A DNA stretch of 64,000 bases, from the NCBI RefSeq assembly GCF_028771845.1, contig NZ_CP118270.1, forward strand, positions 434,001-498,000, in the 5' to 3' direction. The position numbers were made by a program, and so were the translations under genes. The DNA comes from Paenibacillus marchantiae. Its GTDB lineage: Bacteria > Bacillota > Bacilli > Paenibacillales > Paenibacillaceae. Positions 26,139 through 33,913 of the stretch are shown in pieces (position 1 is the first letter of the stretch; every line of letters begins with the position of its first letter). The notes under the pieces are model-generated. The model was not told the DNA's origin. It was given only the letters and a program-made list of their open reading frames with translations, and did no database searches.

Positions 26139-26477
26139 ATACCAGCTAAAAAAGGCCAAACCTTTAATCAATATAGTGAAGAAACGAAGAAAGAGGCTGT
26201 TCGTCTGCGATTGGAAGAAGGTTGGACATACAGTCGGATCATGGAGAAGTTTGGTATTAAGAGTGAGAGCCAGATTATTACTTGGGTACGGAAAAGCCAT
26301 AATGGAGAGAGTTTTGAGGATTATCGAGGACGTTGGACGAAGAAACATTTTAGCACTGCAGAAGAAGAAAATGATTATCTGAAAGCGCAGGTAGAATATC
26401 TAAAAAAGCTCAATCCGAATTTGCACGGAGAGGGAAGCTGGATTTCGAAACCCGGTGCCAGTCCGTTCGAGAAATAA
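26139..26477 (+). CDS. IS3-family OrfA (helix-turn-helix)
   Basis: A 112-codon frame with a helix-turn-helix region (YSEETKKEAVRLRLEEGWT, IMEKFGIKSESQI) and a leucine-zipper-like tail. GGAGGGG lies nine bases upstream of codon ATA at 26139, where an ATG would be expected; the first true ATG-type start in frame is not before 26211. The start may have decayed or a non-standard codon may be used. The slippery site A AAA AAG is at 26402-26408. Confidence 0.75.
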   Translation: MPAKKGQTFNQYSEETKKEAVRLRLEEGWTYSRIMEKFGIKSESQIITWVRKSHNGESFEDYRGRWTKKHFSTAEEENDYLKAQVEYLKKLNPNLHGEGSWISKPGASPFEK

Positions 26478-27289
26478 GCAAGTGGGCACCTGTGGTTTGG
26501 TTGTGTAAAATTGCTGAAATTTCTCGTGCAGGTTACTACAAATGGAAGAAGAATATCGTCCTCAGAGAGAAACGAGCAGATCGGGATGCGGATCTAAAAG
26601 CACATATTTTAGGCATTCACCGGCTTCGTCCTTATTTTGGCTACAAACGTATGCGAACCGCGTTAGGAAAGGAAGGCCTCGTGGTGAATCACAAAAAGGT
26701 ACGCCGCTTAATGAGAGAACTTCAGATTCGTTCCGTGATTCGCAAGAAACGTCCATTTGCTGGCCGGAAACCGTCCGTTCTTTTCCGTAATGTCTTAAAT
26801 AGAGAATTCTCGGCGGCAGCTCCTCTGCAGAAGCTCGTGACGGATATTACGTATGTCCGGATTGGGCATGATTTTGCTTATCTCTCGGTTGTGATGGATC
26901 TATACAACAACGAGATTGTAGCTTGGGAACTATCCGAGCGAAATGACTTAAAACTCGTTATGGACACGGTGAAGAAACTAAAATGTGGACCTACCTTGCT
27001 CCATTCCGACCAGGGGTTCCAGTATACAACACAGAGCTATGCCAAGTTGCTTGAAGAGAAGAAGCTAACAGGAAGCCATTCTCGGCGTGGGAACTGCTAT
27101 GACAATGCATGTATTGAGTCGTTCTTCTCCCACTTAAAGACAGAGAAGTTGTATTTGGAGAAGCCTCAGAATCTGGAGCAAGCAAGGAACCGAATTACAG
27201 AGTATATTTTGTTTTACAACAAGGAACGTTTCCAAAACAAACTCGGCGACCTCTCCCCGATTGAATTCAGGGAAAAAGTCGCCGCTTAA
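26402..27289 (+). CDS. IS3-family transposase OrfB, DDE domain, made by -1 frameshift
   Basis: OrfB is open from the slippery heptamer at 26402-26408 to 27289; an independent GTG start is at 26492. It has the HTH_21 segment (LRPYFGYKRMRTAL) and the rve integrase core with D (VTDITYV), D (LHSDQGFQYT) and E (NACIESFFSHLKTE). A -1 shift at A AAA AAG fuses OrfA to OrfB without a stop, as known for this family. The frame is intact, so the element may be active if OrfA can start. Confidence 0.9.
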   Translation, partial: KKAQSEFARRGKLDFETRCQSVREISKWAPVVWLCKIAEISRAGYYKWKKNIVLREKRADRDADLKAHILGIHRLRPYFGYKRMRTALGKEGLVVNHKKVRRLMRELQIRSVIRKKRPFAGRKPSVLFRNVLNREFSAAAPLQKLVTDITYVRIGHDFAYLSVVMDLYNNEIVAWELSERNDLKLVMDTVKKLKCGPTLLHSDQGFQYTTQSYAKLLEEKKLTGSHSRRGNCYDNACIESFFSHLKTEKLYLEKPQNLEQARNRITEYILFYNKERFQNKLGDLSPIEFREKVAA

Positions 27290-27348
27290 TGGAATTTCTC
27301 TTTTTTTATTGTCTACTTGACGGGGATATGACCAAGATTCGCATCTGC

Positions 27349-27362
27349 TATGCTTCTTTTTT
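27349..27362 (-). terminator. Proximal half of the split terminator
   Basis: On the minus strand AAAAAA-GAAGCATA, lying 23 bases after the stop of the SLH gene. Its partner is at 26037-26044 on the far side of the IS. Confidence 0.6.
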
Positions 27363-27384
27363 AGAAATGTAATATTTTTTATTT

Positions 27385-30300
27385 TTACATATATCCAATC
27401 CGGTTGAGCATACGTTTTAGCATTACTGCCGCTTGGACTTTTGTTGCTTTTTGAAGTGGACTGAATTCTGTTGAACTAACGCCTTGAACGATTCCTGCCT
27501 GAATTGCCTTGGCAACCGCATCTTCGGACTTAATTTCCTTCTTATCCTTAAAAGGAGATAATATTTCTTTCTTAGATGTTTGAAGATATACAGGTTGTCC
27601 CACATAATCCATCGCCCGAATAATCATGATTGCCATCTGCTCCCTAGTAATCAAGCTATCCGGTTTAAACGTAGTTTTATTGACTCCAGAAATAATGCCA
27701 GCTTCTGCTGCCGCACCAATATAAGCATTTATTGGACTCTTGGCTTTAACGTCACTAAACCGTTTGGCGGCTTCAAGATTCCCCTGAAGACCTAACCCTT
27801 TAGCAACCATCTCAGCAAATTCACCTCTGGTGATCTTCTGATTAGGTTTGTATAAAGACAAATCAGGACTAATAATCCATTTTGAGGCCAACTCATTAAT
27901 TATATTATATGCCCAGTACTTTTTATCTGGATAGTTGACCAAATGAGTAACTGGAGCCACAGTTTGATTACCATTTAATAACCCTCTAGCAACTATTCCA
28001 GTTGACGTACTTCTATATGCCGTTGGCACATAAGATAGTGAATTTGTGCTGGAATCAACAGCTGTAAATCCTGTTAAAATCGTTGAAGTATTGCCAGGTA
28101 ATTTTATAGAATACTGACTTTTGATATTTTGCTCCACACTTTTTCCAGTATTTCCATTGTAGAGAGTGATATATATATCTGTTGCATCTCCCAAACTTTG
28201 AGCATTGGACCGCGATAACATATATTCCAGGGTGCCTGAAGAAAGTTTAGGAACAGACTCCAATTGTACATATAGCACAGAAGCACCCGGAGAAGTCGTT
28301 ATACCTGCACTTTGTCCCATGGATACCAGATTCAGTTGTGACAAGGGGATACTCCATATACTTTCTTTATACTTTATACCAATTGTGCCTGTTCGGTAGC
28401 TCGCAGCGATCTGGGACAGCCTGTGGAAGGGAATTCCTACATATGCATTCTCTTCAGTTGCTGGAACCTCAAACAATACAGGTTGACTTATTTTCCTGAT
28501 TGAAGACGCGTAATCAAACGCCTGCCCAAGCTTTGTCTCATCAATGATATATTGTCTTGATGAACGATTATTATGTGAGGTCGCGCTTTGGACTGCTGCC
28601 GTATCGCTACTCATTAAAAAAATAGCTTGCCCAAATCCGGACTCCGCTGCGCTCCATTCAGTGAGCCAAGAAGGACGTCCCTCTACCCCAGTACTCCCAC
28701 CAGTAGAATTGGAGTCCGTGCTTTGCTGCAGTGTAAGTGGACCGAATGTCCCTACCTCAGCATTCAGTGCATTTCTAAGTGTAACTGCACCTCCAGATGT
28801 GTAACTGACTGTACCCGTTTGTCCTGCTGCTAATGCAGGCACTGATCCGGATAACTTCAGGGTAACAACGGTGCCTGAGGCAGAAGCGGAATTAACGGCG
28901 AAGGTTGTGCCGTTGAGCTGTACCTTAAACTGTGCTGGAGACAAAGATGCTTCTGTTTTTAATCCATTTCGGAAGTTAATCAGAACAGTATCTCCTTGTA
29001 ACACACCAGACAAGATGGTTCCGTTCCCATATGTATATGTCACGGGAACCAGTTCCAAATAGCCTGCCTGGTTACCGTTCAAGTCTGTCAGACGATTCGT
29101 ACCTGGAACGTAAGAGAGTGTCACAATCTGTGCGCTTGTCACAGGTGAGGCCAATGTTAGCGTCACAAGATCATCCTCGATTTCCAGATCCTTAACGAAT
29201 ACAGCCTTGCCATCTACCAGTACAGAATACTGGCTGTTTAACGGCTTGTTTAATCGATTTAACGGCTCGTTATAGTAAATCCAAAGCTTATTACCACTCA
29301 CCTCAGCATTCTGAAATTCAGGTGGCTTTGTATCTGTACTGTTTCGCACATAAAACCCGCTAAATCCTGCAAGTGCCTGCCCTCGGCTATCCTTGATCGG
29401 CCACTCAGTCGGCTGATAAGATACACGAACAACTTCTCCATTCGTAATCGCACGACTGAGGTTAAGAGTGACAAGTGAACTAGTATTGGTAGACATACTA
29501 CTTACACCCACTGGTGCCCCGTCCGCAGACACACTAAATTGTTTGTATGCCTCACTTGAATTGACATATACCGTTTCTGGATAATAGAGACTAATCGTAT
29601 TCGTATATGCCGTACCTTCGCGGGGCTTCGACATGATGGAATCTAGACCATTTTCCACATCTCTGGCAGAAAATGCTGCTGCTGCATTAAGTGACAGATC
29701 TTGAATTCTACGTGTCCCAGTTCCGGGAGTGTAGGCTATTCTCACTACCTGTCCCACCGCTACACCAGTATCCAGGACAACATACACGCTATCTCCCGAA
29801 ACATAAGATGTACTTACATTTCGATTCTCTCCGTTAACCGTGACTGTGAAGCTTGAGGAAAAGGGATCAAGGCCTGAGAGTAACTCGTCATAAGTCAACC
29901 GAATGATCGTATTACTGTACATCTTCGCTGTCTTAATTACAGGAGCCGTTGTATCCAATGCCAGTGTTCTGAAGGACCAAGAGCTTGCACCCGTCAAGCC
30001 TGTAAAGAGATTACCGGATTTGTCACGGAACACATTAGCCGGAATATCTATAGAATACGTGGTGTTACTCATCAGACTCGTTTGCGGAATAATACGTAAC
30101 TGCCGATTGTTGGAACTGTTGATGAGAGTGGTTGCCGTCACCGTTCCCCCATTGGTATTCTTCAAAATCGCTGACCCTATATAAGCGGTATCCAGTTCTT
30201 TGTTGAATGTTAATGTCAGTTCACTGGTGAGCGATACTCCAGTTGCTCCATTTGAAGGAGACAGGGATGACACAGTTAGTGCTGTCGGGTCAGAGATGAC

Positions 30301-31113
30301 ATTGAATCCCCAATCACTTCGCTGTATAGAACTTATATCATTCCCCTGTGTATCTCGGAAAAAACCTTCCGGTACAGCTATGTATATCGTACTGTTATTG
30401 CTCCAATTCCTCGCAGGATCAATGGTTACCGTCATTCTGTCAGCGTTGAAACTAATCTGAGATGAATTCGCATCAATCTCTTCGAATAAGGTATTACCTT
30501 GATAAATTTGCATTTTTCCTGCGCCATTTTTTACAGCTCGATTATATGTAAGCTGAATATTCGCAGAAGGAGATACACCTGAAGCTGCATTAACAGGAGT
30601 TCGTCCCACAAGTATGGCTGTAGCAATTCCCTCGGTACGGAAGGTCCACTCCTTGTTTAATCCCACAAAGCGCTGATTATCCGCATAAACAAAAGACTGG
30701 CCACCCACCATAACATATAAATTACCTTTAGGTAATGACTCCGTTGGTTTTATATTCACCATTTTCCCCAGTTCCGGATCTGTGTTTATATTGTCTGGCA
30801 CAATAGTAACGTCACTACTATTTATTGCAACCTCTGCCACGATGGAATCATCCTGGAATCTTCGAATTGTAATTTTCTCTGTAGAATTTGCTACTTTCTT
30901 AACTGGGTTGATGAATTCAATCACTAGGGGTGCCGAGGTACTTACATTCGTAGCATTTACTAAAGGTAAAGTCGCGCTAATACCTTTCCCCGCCAGATCT
31001 TCAGCAGCATATGCAGGCTCCATTCCTAACCATCCCGTGAACCAGCCTTGTGTAATTAACATCAGAATCATAAGACTTACTAATCCCTTACGGGCCACCT
31101 TTTTCACAAACAC
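27385..31113 (-). CDS. SLH-domain surface protein with Big_5/SwmB-like repeats
   Basis: About 1240 residues. The start is ambiguous: GTG 31113 or GTG 31107 after GGGGGAAGG; an ATG further upstream has no ribosome site. A signal peptide is clear (KKVARKGLVSLMILMLITQGW ... AYAAED). Several Ig-like Big_5 repeats (VNAASGVSPSANIQLTYNRAV; PSNGATGVSLTSELTLTF) are followed by SwmB-like repeats, a Ser/Thr-rich linker and three SLH domains in the last 190 residues (KITRGEFAEMVAKGLG, LITREQMAIMIIRAMD). It should bind pyruvylated wall polymer made with CsaB. Confidence 0.87.
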   Translation of the reverse strand: MFVKKVARKGLVSLMILMLITQGWFTGWLGMEPAYAAEDLAGKGISATLPLVNATNVSTSAPLVIEFINPVKKVANSTEKITIRRFQDDSIVAEVAINSSDVTIVPDNINTDPELGKMVNIKPTESLPKGNLYVMVGGQSFVYADNQRFVGLNKEWTFRTEGIATAILVGRTPVNAASGVSPSANIQLTYNRAVKNGAGKMQIYQGNTLFEEIDANSSQISFNADRMTVTIDPARNWSNNSTIYIAVPEGFFRDTQGNDISSIQRSDWGFNVISDPTALTVSSLSPSNGATGVSLTSELTLTFNKELDTAYIGSAILKNTNGGTVTATTLINSSNNRQLRIIPQTSLMSNTTYSIDIPANVFRDKSGNLFTGLTGASSWSFRTLALDTTAPVIKTAKMYSNTIIRLTYDELLSGLDPFSSSFTVTVNGENRNVSTSYVSGDSVYVVLDTGVAVGQVVRIAYTPGTGTRRIQDLSLNAAAAFSARDVENGLDSIMSKPREGTAYTNTISLYYPETVYVNSSEAYKQFSVSADGAPVGVSSMSTNTSSLVTLNLSRAITNGEVVRVSYQPTEWPIKDSRGQALAGFSGFYVRNSTDTKPPEFQNAEVSGNKLWIYYNEPLNRLNKPLNSQYSVLVDGKAVFVKDLEIEDDLVTLTLASPVTSAQIVTLSYVPGTNRLTDLNGNQAGYLELVPVTYTYGNGTILSGVLQGDTVLINFRNGLKTEASLSPAQFKVQLNGTTFAVNSASASGTVVTLKLSGSVPALAAGQTGTVSYTSGGAVTLRNALNAEVGTFGPLTLQQSTDSNSTGGSTGVEGRPSWLTEWSAAESGFGQAIFLMSSDTAAVQSATSHNNRSSRQYIIDETKLGQAFDYASSIRKISQPVLFEVPATEENAYVGIPFHRLSQIAASYRTGTIGIKYKESIWSIPLSQLNLVSMGQSAGITTSPGASVLYVQLESVPKLSSGTLEYMLSRSNAQSLGDATDIYITLYNGNTGKSVEQNIKSQYSIKLPGNTSTILTGFTAVDSSTNSLSYVPTAYRSTSTGIVARGLLNGNQTVAPVTHLVNYPDKKYWAYNIINELASKWIISPDLSLYKPNQKITRGEFAEMVAKGLGLQGNLEAAKRFSDVKAKSPINAYIGAAAEAGIISGVNKTTFKPDSLITREQMAIMIIRAMDYVGQPVYLQTSKKEILSPFKDKKEIKSEDAVAKAIQAGIVQGVSSTEFSPLQKATKVQAAVMLKRMLNRIGYM

Positions 31114-31271
31114 CCATCCTTCCCCCTCAATCTGATTTTTTCCTAATGTCTGATATACAGACCTCATTATGTATGTCGGTCATATGGTAGTTTTTCTTTA
31201 GCTAAAAGGGAATAAAAGGAATATTAATCTAGTCTATTGACCCTTTCAGTAATTCGATTGTTTGAGTATGC

Positions 31272-31307
31272 AAAAAGCCCCTGATTCCTCATCGGAACCA
31301 AGGGCTT
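31272..31307 (-). terminator. metK terminator
   Basis: Stem AAGCCCCTGATTCC/GGAACCAAGGGCTT with a five-base loop, followed on the minus strand by TTTTTG. It lies 24 bases after the metK stop. Confidence 0.9.
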
Positions 31308-31330
31308 CTATGGAAGACTGTATCGTTAAC

Positions 31331-32533
31331 TTACAGGCCTGCTTGCTCTTTCAAAACGTCTGCTTTGTCCACTTGTTCCCAAGGTACATCCAAATCTGTA
31401 CGGCCAAAGTGACCGTACGCAGCCGTTTGTTTGTAGATTGGGCGACGCAGATCCAGCATACGGATAATACCAGCAGGACGAAGATCGAAGTTGTTACGCA
31501 CAAGCTCAACCAATTTCTCTTCGCTGACTTTGCCTGTTCCGTATGTATCCACGTTAATCGATACCGGGTTGGCTACACCAATCGCGTAAGCGAGCTGGAT
31601 TTCCACTTTGTCGGCAAGACCTGCAGCAATGAGGTTTTTCGCAACATAACGAGCTGCATATGCTGCGGAACGGTCTACTTTTGTTGGATCTTTACCGGAG
31701 AACGCGCCACCGCCGTGACGTGCATAACCGCCGTAAGTATCTACGATGATTTTACGTCCAGTCAGGCCTGCATCTCCTTGAGGTCCGCCAATAACGAAAC
31801 GTCCCGTTGGGTTGATGAAATATTTAGTCTGCTCATCCAGCAATTCAGCTGGAACGACAGGCAGAATTACGTGTTCTTTGATGTCTTTTTGGATCTGCGC
31901 AAGTAGAGTCTCTTCAGCATGCTGAGTAGACACGACGATGGTATCAACACGTACCGGTTTGTCACCGTCGTATTCAATCGTTACTTGAGTTTTACCATCC
32001 GGACGGAGATATTCCAATGTACCGTTCTTACGCACTTCAGCCAAACGGCGAGCGATACGGTGGGATAATGCGATAGGCAAAGGCATGAGTTCAGGTGTTT
32101 CGTTGGTTGCAAAACCAAACATCAGACCTTGGTCACCAGCACCAATGTTCTCTGTTTCGCGAGCCATTTGTTCAGGGTCACGATTCTCCAGAGCTGCGTT
32201 AACGCCTTGTGCGATGTCAGCAGACTGCTCGTTCAGAGAAGTCAGGACGGCACAAGTATTATAGTCGAAACCGAACTTGGCACGAGTGTACCCGATTTCC
32301 TTAATCGTATTACGAACGATGGACGGAATGTCCACATATTCAGACGCGGAGCTGATCTCACCGATGACAAGCACAAGTCCTGTTGCTACGGAAACTTCGC
32401 ACGCTACACGAGCATTTGGATCATTCGTCAGGAACGCATCCAATACGGCGTCCGAGATCTGGTCGCAAATTTTATCCGGATGTCCTTCAGTTACAGACTC
32501 CGATGTGAATAGATGTCGGCCTTTAATAGACAT
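31331..32533 (-). CDS. metK: S-adenosylmethionine synthetase
   Basis: A 400-residue MetK making SAM from methionine and ATP. Motifs include [31 protein letters not shown] and [19 protein letters not shown]. Start ATG 32533 follows GGGAGGTTGAAACTTCA. No SAM-I riboswitch motif is visible in the leader; instead a promoter and a terminator-like hairpin occur at 32689-32766. SAM made here would feed the methyltransferases of the window like any others. Confidence 0.97.
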   Translation of the reverse strand: MSIKGRHLFTSESVTEGHPDKICDQISDAVLDAFLTNDPNARVACEVSVATGLVLVIGEISSASEYVDIPSIVRNTIKEIGYTRAKFGFDYNTCAVLTSLNEQSADIAQGVNAALENRDPEQMARETENIGAGDQGLMFGFATNETPELMPLPIALSHRIARRLAEVRKNGTLEYLRPDGKTQVTIEYDGDKPVRVDTIVVSTQHAEETLLAQIQKDIKEHVILPVVPAELLDEQTKYFINPTGRFVIGGPQGDAGLTGRKIIVDTYGGYARHGGGAFSGKDPTKVDRSAAYAARYVAKNLIAAGLADKVEIQLAYAIGVANPVSINVDTYGTGKVSEEKLVELVRNNFDLRPAGIIRMLDLRRPIYKQTAAYGHFGRTDLDVPWEQVDKADVLKEQAGL

Positions 32534-32688
32534 TGAAGTTTCAACCTCCCATAACGAGTAGTATGGCGATTGCCCGAACAAAACATTTACGTTGATTCGT
32601 TCACTGTACCCTCGAAAGCTTTCCGGGCGGAATAAGGACGCAGGGTCCGCAGTTACGAAGATAAGGATTTTTCAGGTAATGGCCTCAA

Positions 32689-32722
32689 CAAAAAATCAAC
32701 CTTTCCCTAGCGGAAAAGGTTG
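32689..32722 (-). terminator. Terminator or attenuator upstream of metK
   Basis: On the minus strand CAACCTTTTCC, a short loop, GGGAAAGGTTG, then ATTTTTTG. It lies 68 bases after the SASP stop and about 160 bases before metK. Confidence 0.8.
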
Positions 32723-32737
32723 CGTACCTCAAATGCC

Positions 32738-32766
32738 ATCTTAACGTATTTGTCAAGACGTGTCAA
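32738..32766 (-). promoter_or_regulatory. Sigma-A promoter upstream of the metK-leader hairpin
   Basis: Perfect TTGACA, 17 bases, TAAGAT on the minus strand. Transcription would start near 32731 and enter the hairpin at 32697-32722 within about ten bases. Confidence 0.5.
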
Positions 32767-32790
32767 ACGGATTGGGATAAGGAAAACATC

Positions 32791-33063
32791 CTATAAGTGC
32801 TGCTGTGCCTGGCGAATTAGCCTTTTCGTAATCTCTCCACCGACCGATCCATTCTCACGGGAAGTCAGATGGCCCCAGCCTTTATACTGGCCATAAGAGT
32901 GATCACTCACCTCACCCAGTTCAGAACCAAATTCGGTATCTGCACCAGCAAGACCTCTACCGCCATATCCCACATTCAGACCAAACTCAGCGGCAATTTC
33001 GTACTTCATTTGATCCAACATCTGACGACTTTCCGGTACCAATTTGCGGTTGCTTCTAGCCAT
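32791..33063 (-). CDS. Alpha/beta-type small acid-soluble spore protein
   Basis: A 90-residue SASP that coats spore DNA. The two conserved blocks are present: [15 protein letters not shown], containing the GPR protease site around EIA, and [17 protein letters not shown] central Gly/Ser-rich insert makes it longer than the classical 60-70 residues. Expected to be sigma-G dependent; no promoter was assigned. Confidence 0.88.
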   Translation of the reverse strand: MARSNRKLVPESRQMLDQMKYEIAAEFGLNVGYGGRGLAGADTEFGSELGEVSDHSYGQYKGWGHLTSRENGSVGGEITKRLIRQAQQHL

Positions 33064-33200
33064 GATTCCTGCACCTCCGGTTATTGGTTGTGTACAGTTA
33101 TAGAGTGAGCAGGAACAGTGCTGGCTAGCCGTATTAATGTTTGTTAGAACTGGTTAATCTGAACAAATGAAATGAATAAAAAGTCTGACAAGTGCTCATC

Positions 33201-33767
33201 CTATTTCAGAGAATATCCACCACGTACCATGACAGTCAGGCTGTACTTGTTTCCATCCAATACCGTTATACCCCGTCCATCTCTTGGAAAAGAGAGCAAG
33301 TGATTAGTCGGTGCTGTCTGACCATTCGTCAAATCAACCCCGTCCGTCAGATCAGCTACACCATTCGTACCTTCACTGACGATCACAGCTTTACCGCTAC
33401 GCACAATGAACTCCGCGCCAGATGCACCGATCAGTTGTTGACCTGGCTTCACGGTCACAATTTCAACGGCATCAGATGCTCCAGAGACTAATGGAGGAAG
33501 CGTTGTGTCTCCACCCGTGCTGCCTGAGTTGCCAGTTCCTGTAGAGCCGCTGTTACTACCTGATGTATTTCCAGACCCTGTGTTCGTGCCTCCACCCAAA
33601 GCCTTTTGAATTTGCTGATCAACATAACTCTTCGTCACTACCGGATCATCTGCTGTTCCCGGTTGGCTTGTGCCTGCACCTATTGCCGTATTGCTGTATA
33701 CAGACCCAACCCACACGCCAACACCAATTGCCAGCGCAGCCAGGGATACTTTCATATAAGGTTTCAT
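33201..33767 (-). CDS. Secreted or membrane-anchored protein, unknown
   Basis: A 188-residue protein with an N-terminal signal-like segment (VSLAALAIGVGVWVGSVYS), a Gly/Ser/Thr-rich linker (about residues 58-88) and a beta-rich C-terminal domain (VEIVTVKPGQQLIGASGAEF, LLSFPRDGRGITVLDG). AGGAGG is 12 bases before the ATG. I recognise no named family. It is oriented with its S-layer-like neighbours and may be a surface protein. Confidence 0.65.
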   Translation of the reverse strand: MKPYMKVSLAALAIGVGVWVGSVYSNTAIGAGTSQPGTADDPVVTKSYVDQQIQKALGGGTNTGSGNTSGSNSGSTGTGNSGSTGGDTTLPPLVSGASDAVEIVTVKPGQQLIGASGAEFIVRSGKAVIVSEGTNGVADLTDGVDLTNGQTAPTNHLLSFPRDGRGITVLDGNKYSLTVMVRGGYSLK

Positions 33768-33836
33768 GTAATTTATTTTCCTCCTCTGGAAATCTATTAA
33801 CTTTAACTATAGAGAAAAAATAGTTCTGCGACAAGC

Positions 33837-33868
33837 AAAACCTCGCTTCTGTTGTTCAAGAAGCGAGG
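33837..33868 (-). terminator. Rho-independent terminator
   Basis: Perfect stem CCTCGCTTC/GAAGCGAGG with a ten-base loop, followed on the minus strand by TTTTGCTTG. It ends the gene at 33914-36514. Confidence 0.85.
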
Positions 33869-33913
33869 TAGTAAATAAATATTTTACGAATAATTTATCA
33901 AAATATATTTGGT

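Larger units (their letters stand above)
26061..27327 (+). mobile_element. IS3-family insertion sequence
   Basis: About 1267 bp bounded by imperfect inverted repeats: ATCCCCTCAAGGTAGACAGT at the left and ATCCCCGTCAAGTAGACAAT (reverse complement of the right end). It has two overlapping reading frames with an A AAA AAG slippery site, the pattern of IS3-family elements. No target-site duplication is clear. It is the only plus-strand gene pair in the window. Confidence 0.9.

Noticed and set aside
32534..32790. SAM-I riboswitch before metK
   Set aside because: The conserved core motifs of the S-box are not present in the leader.
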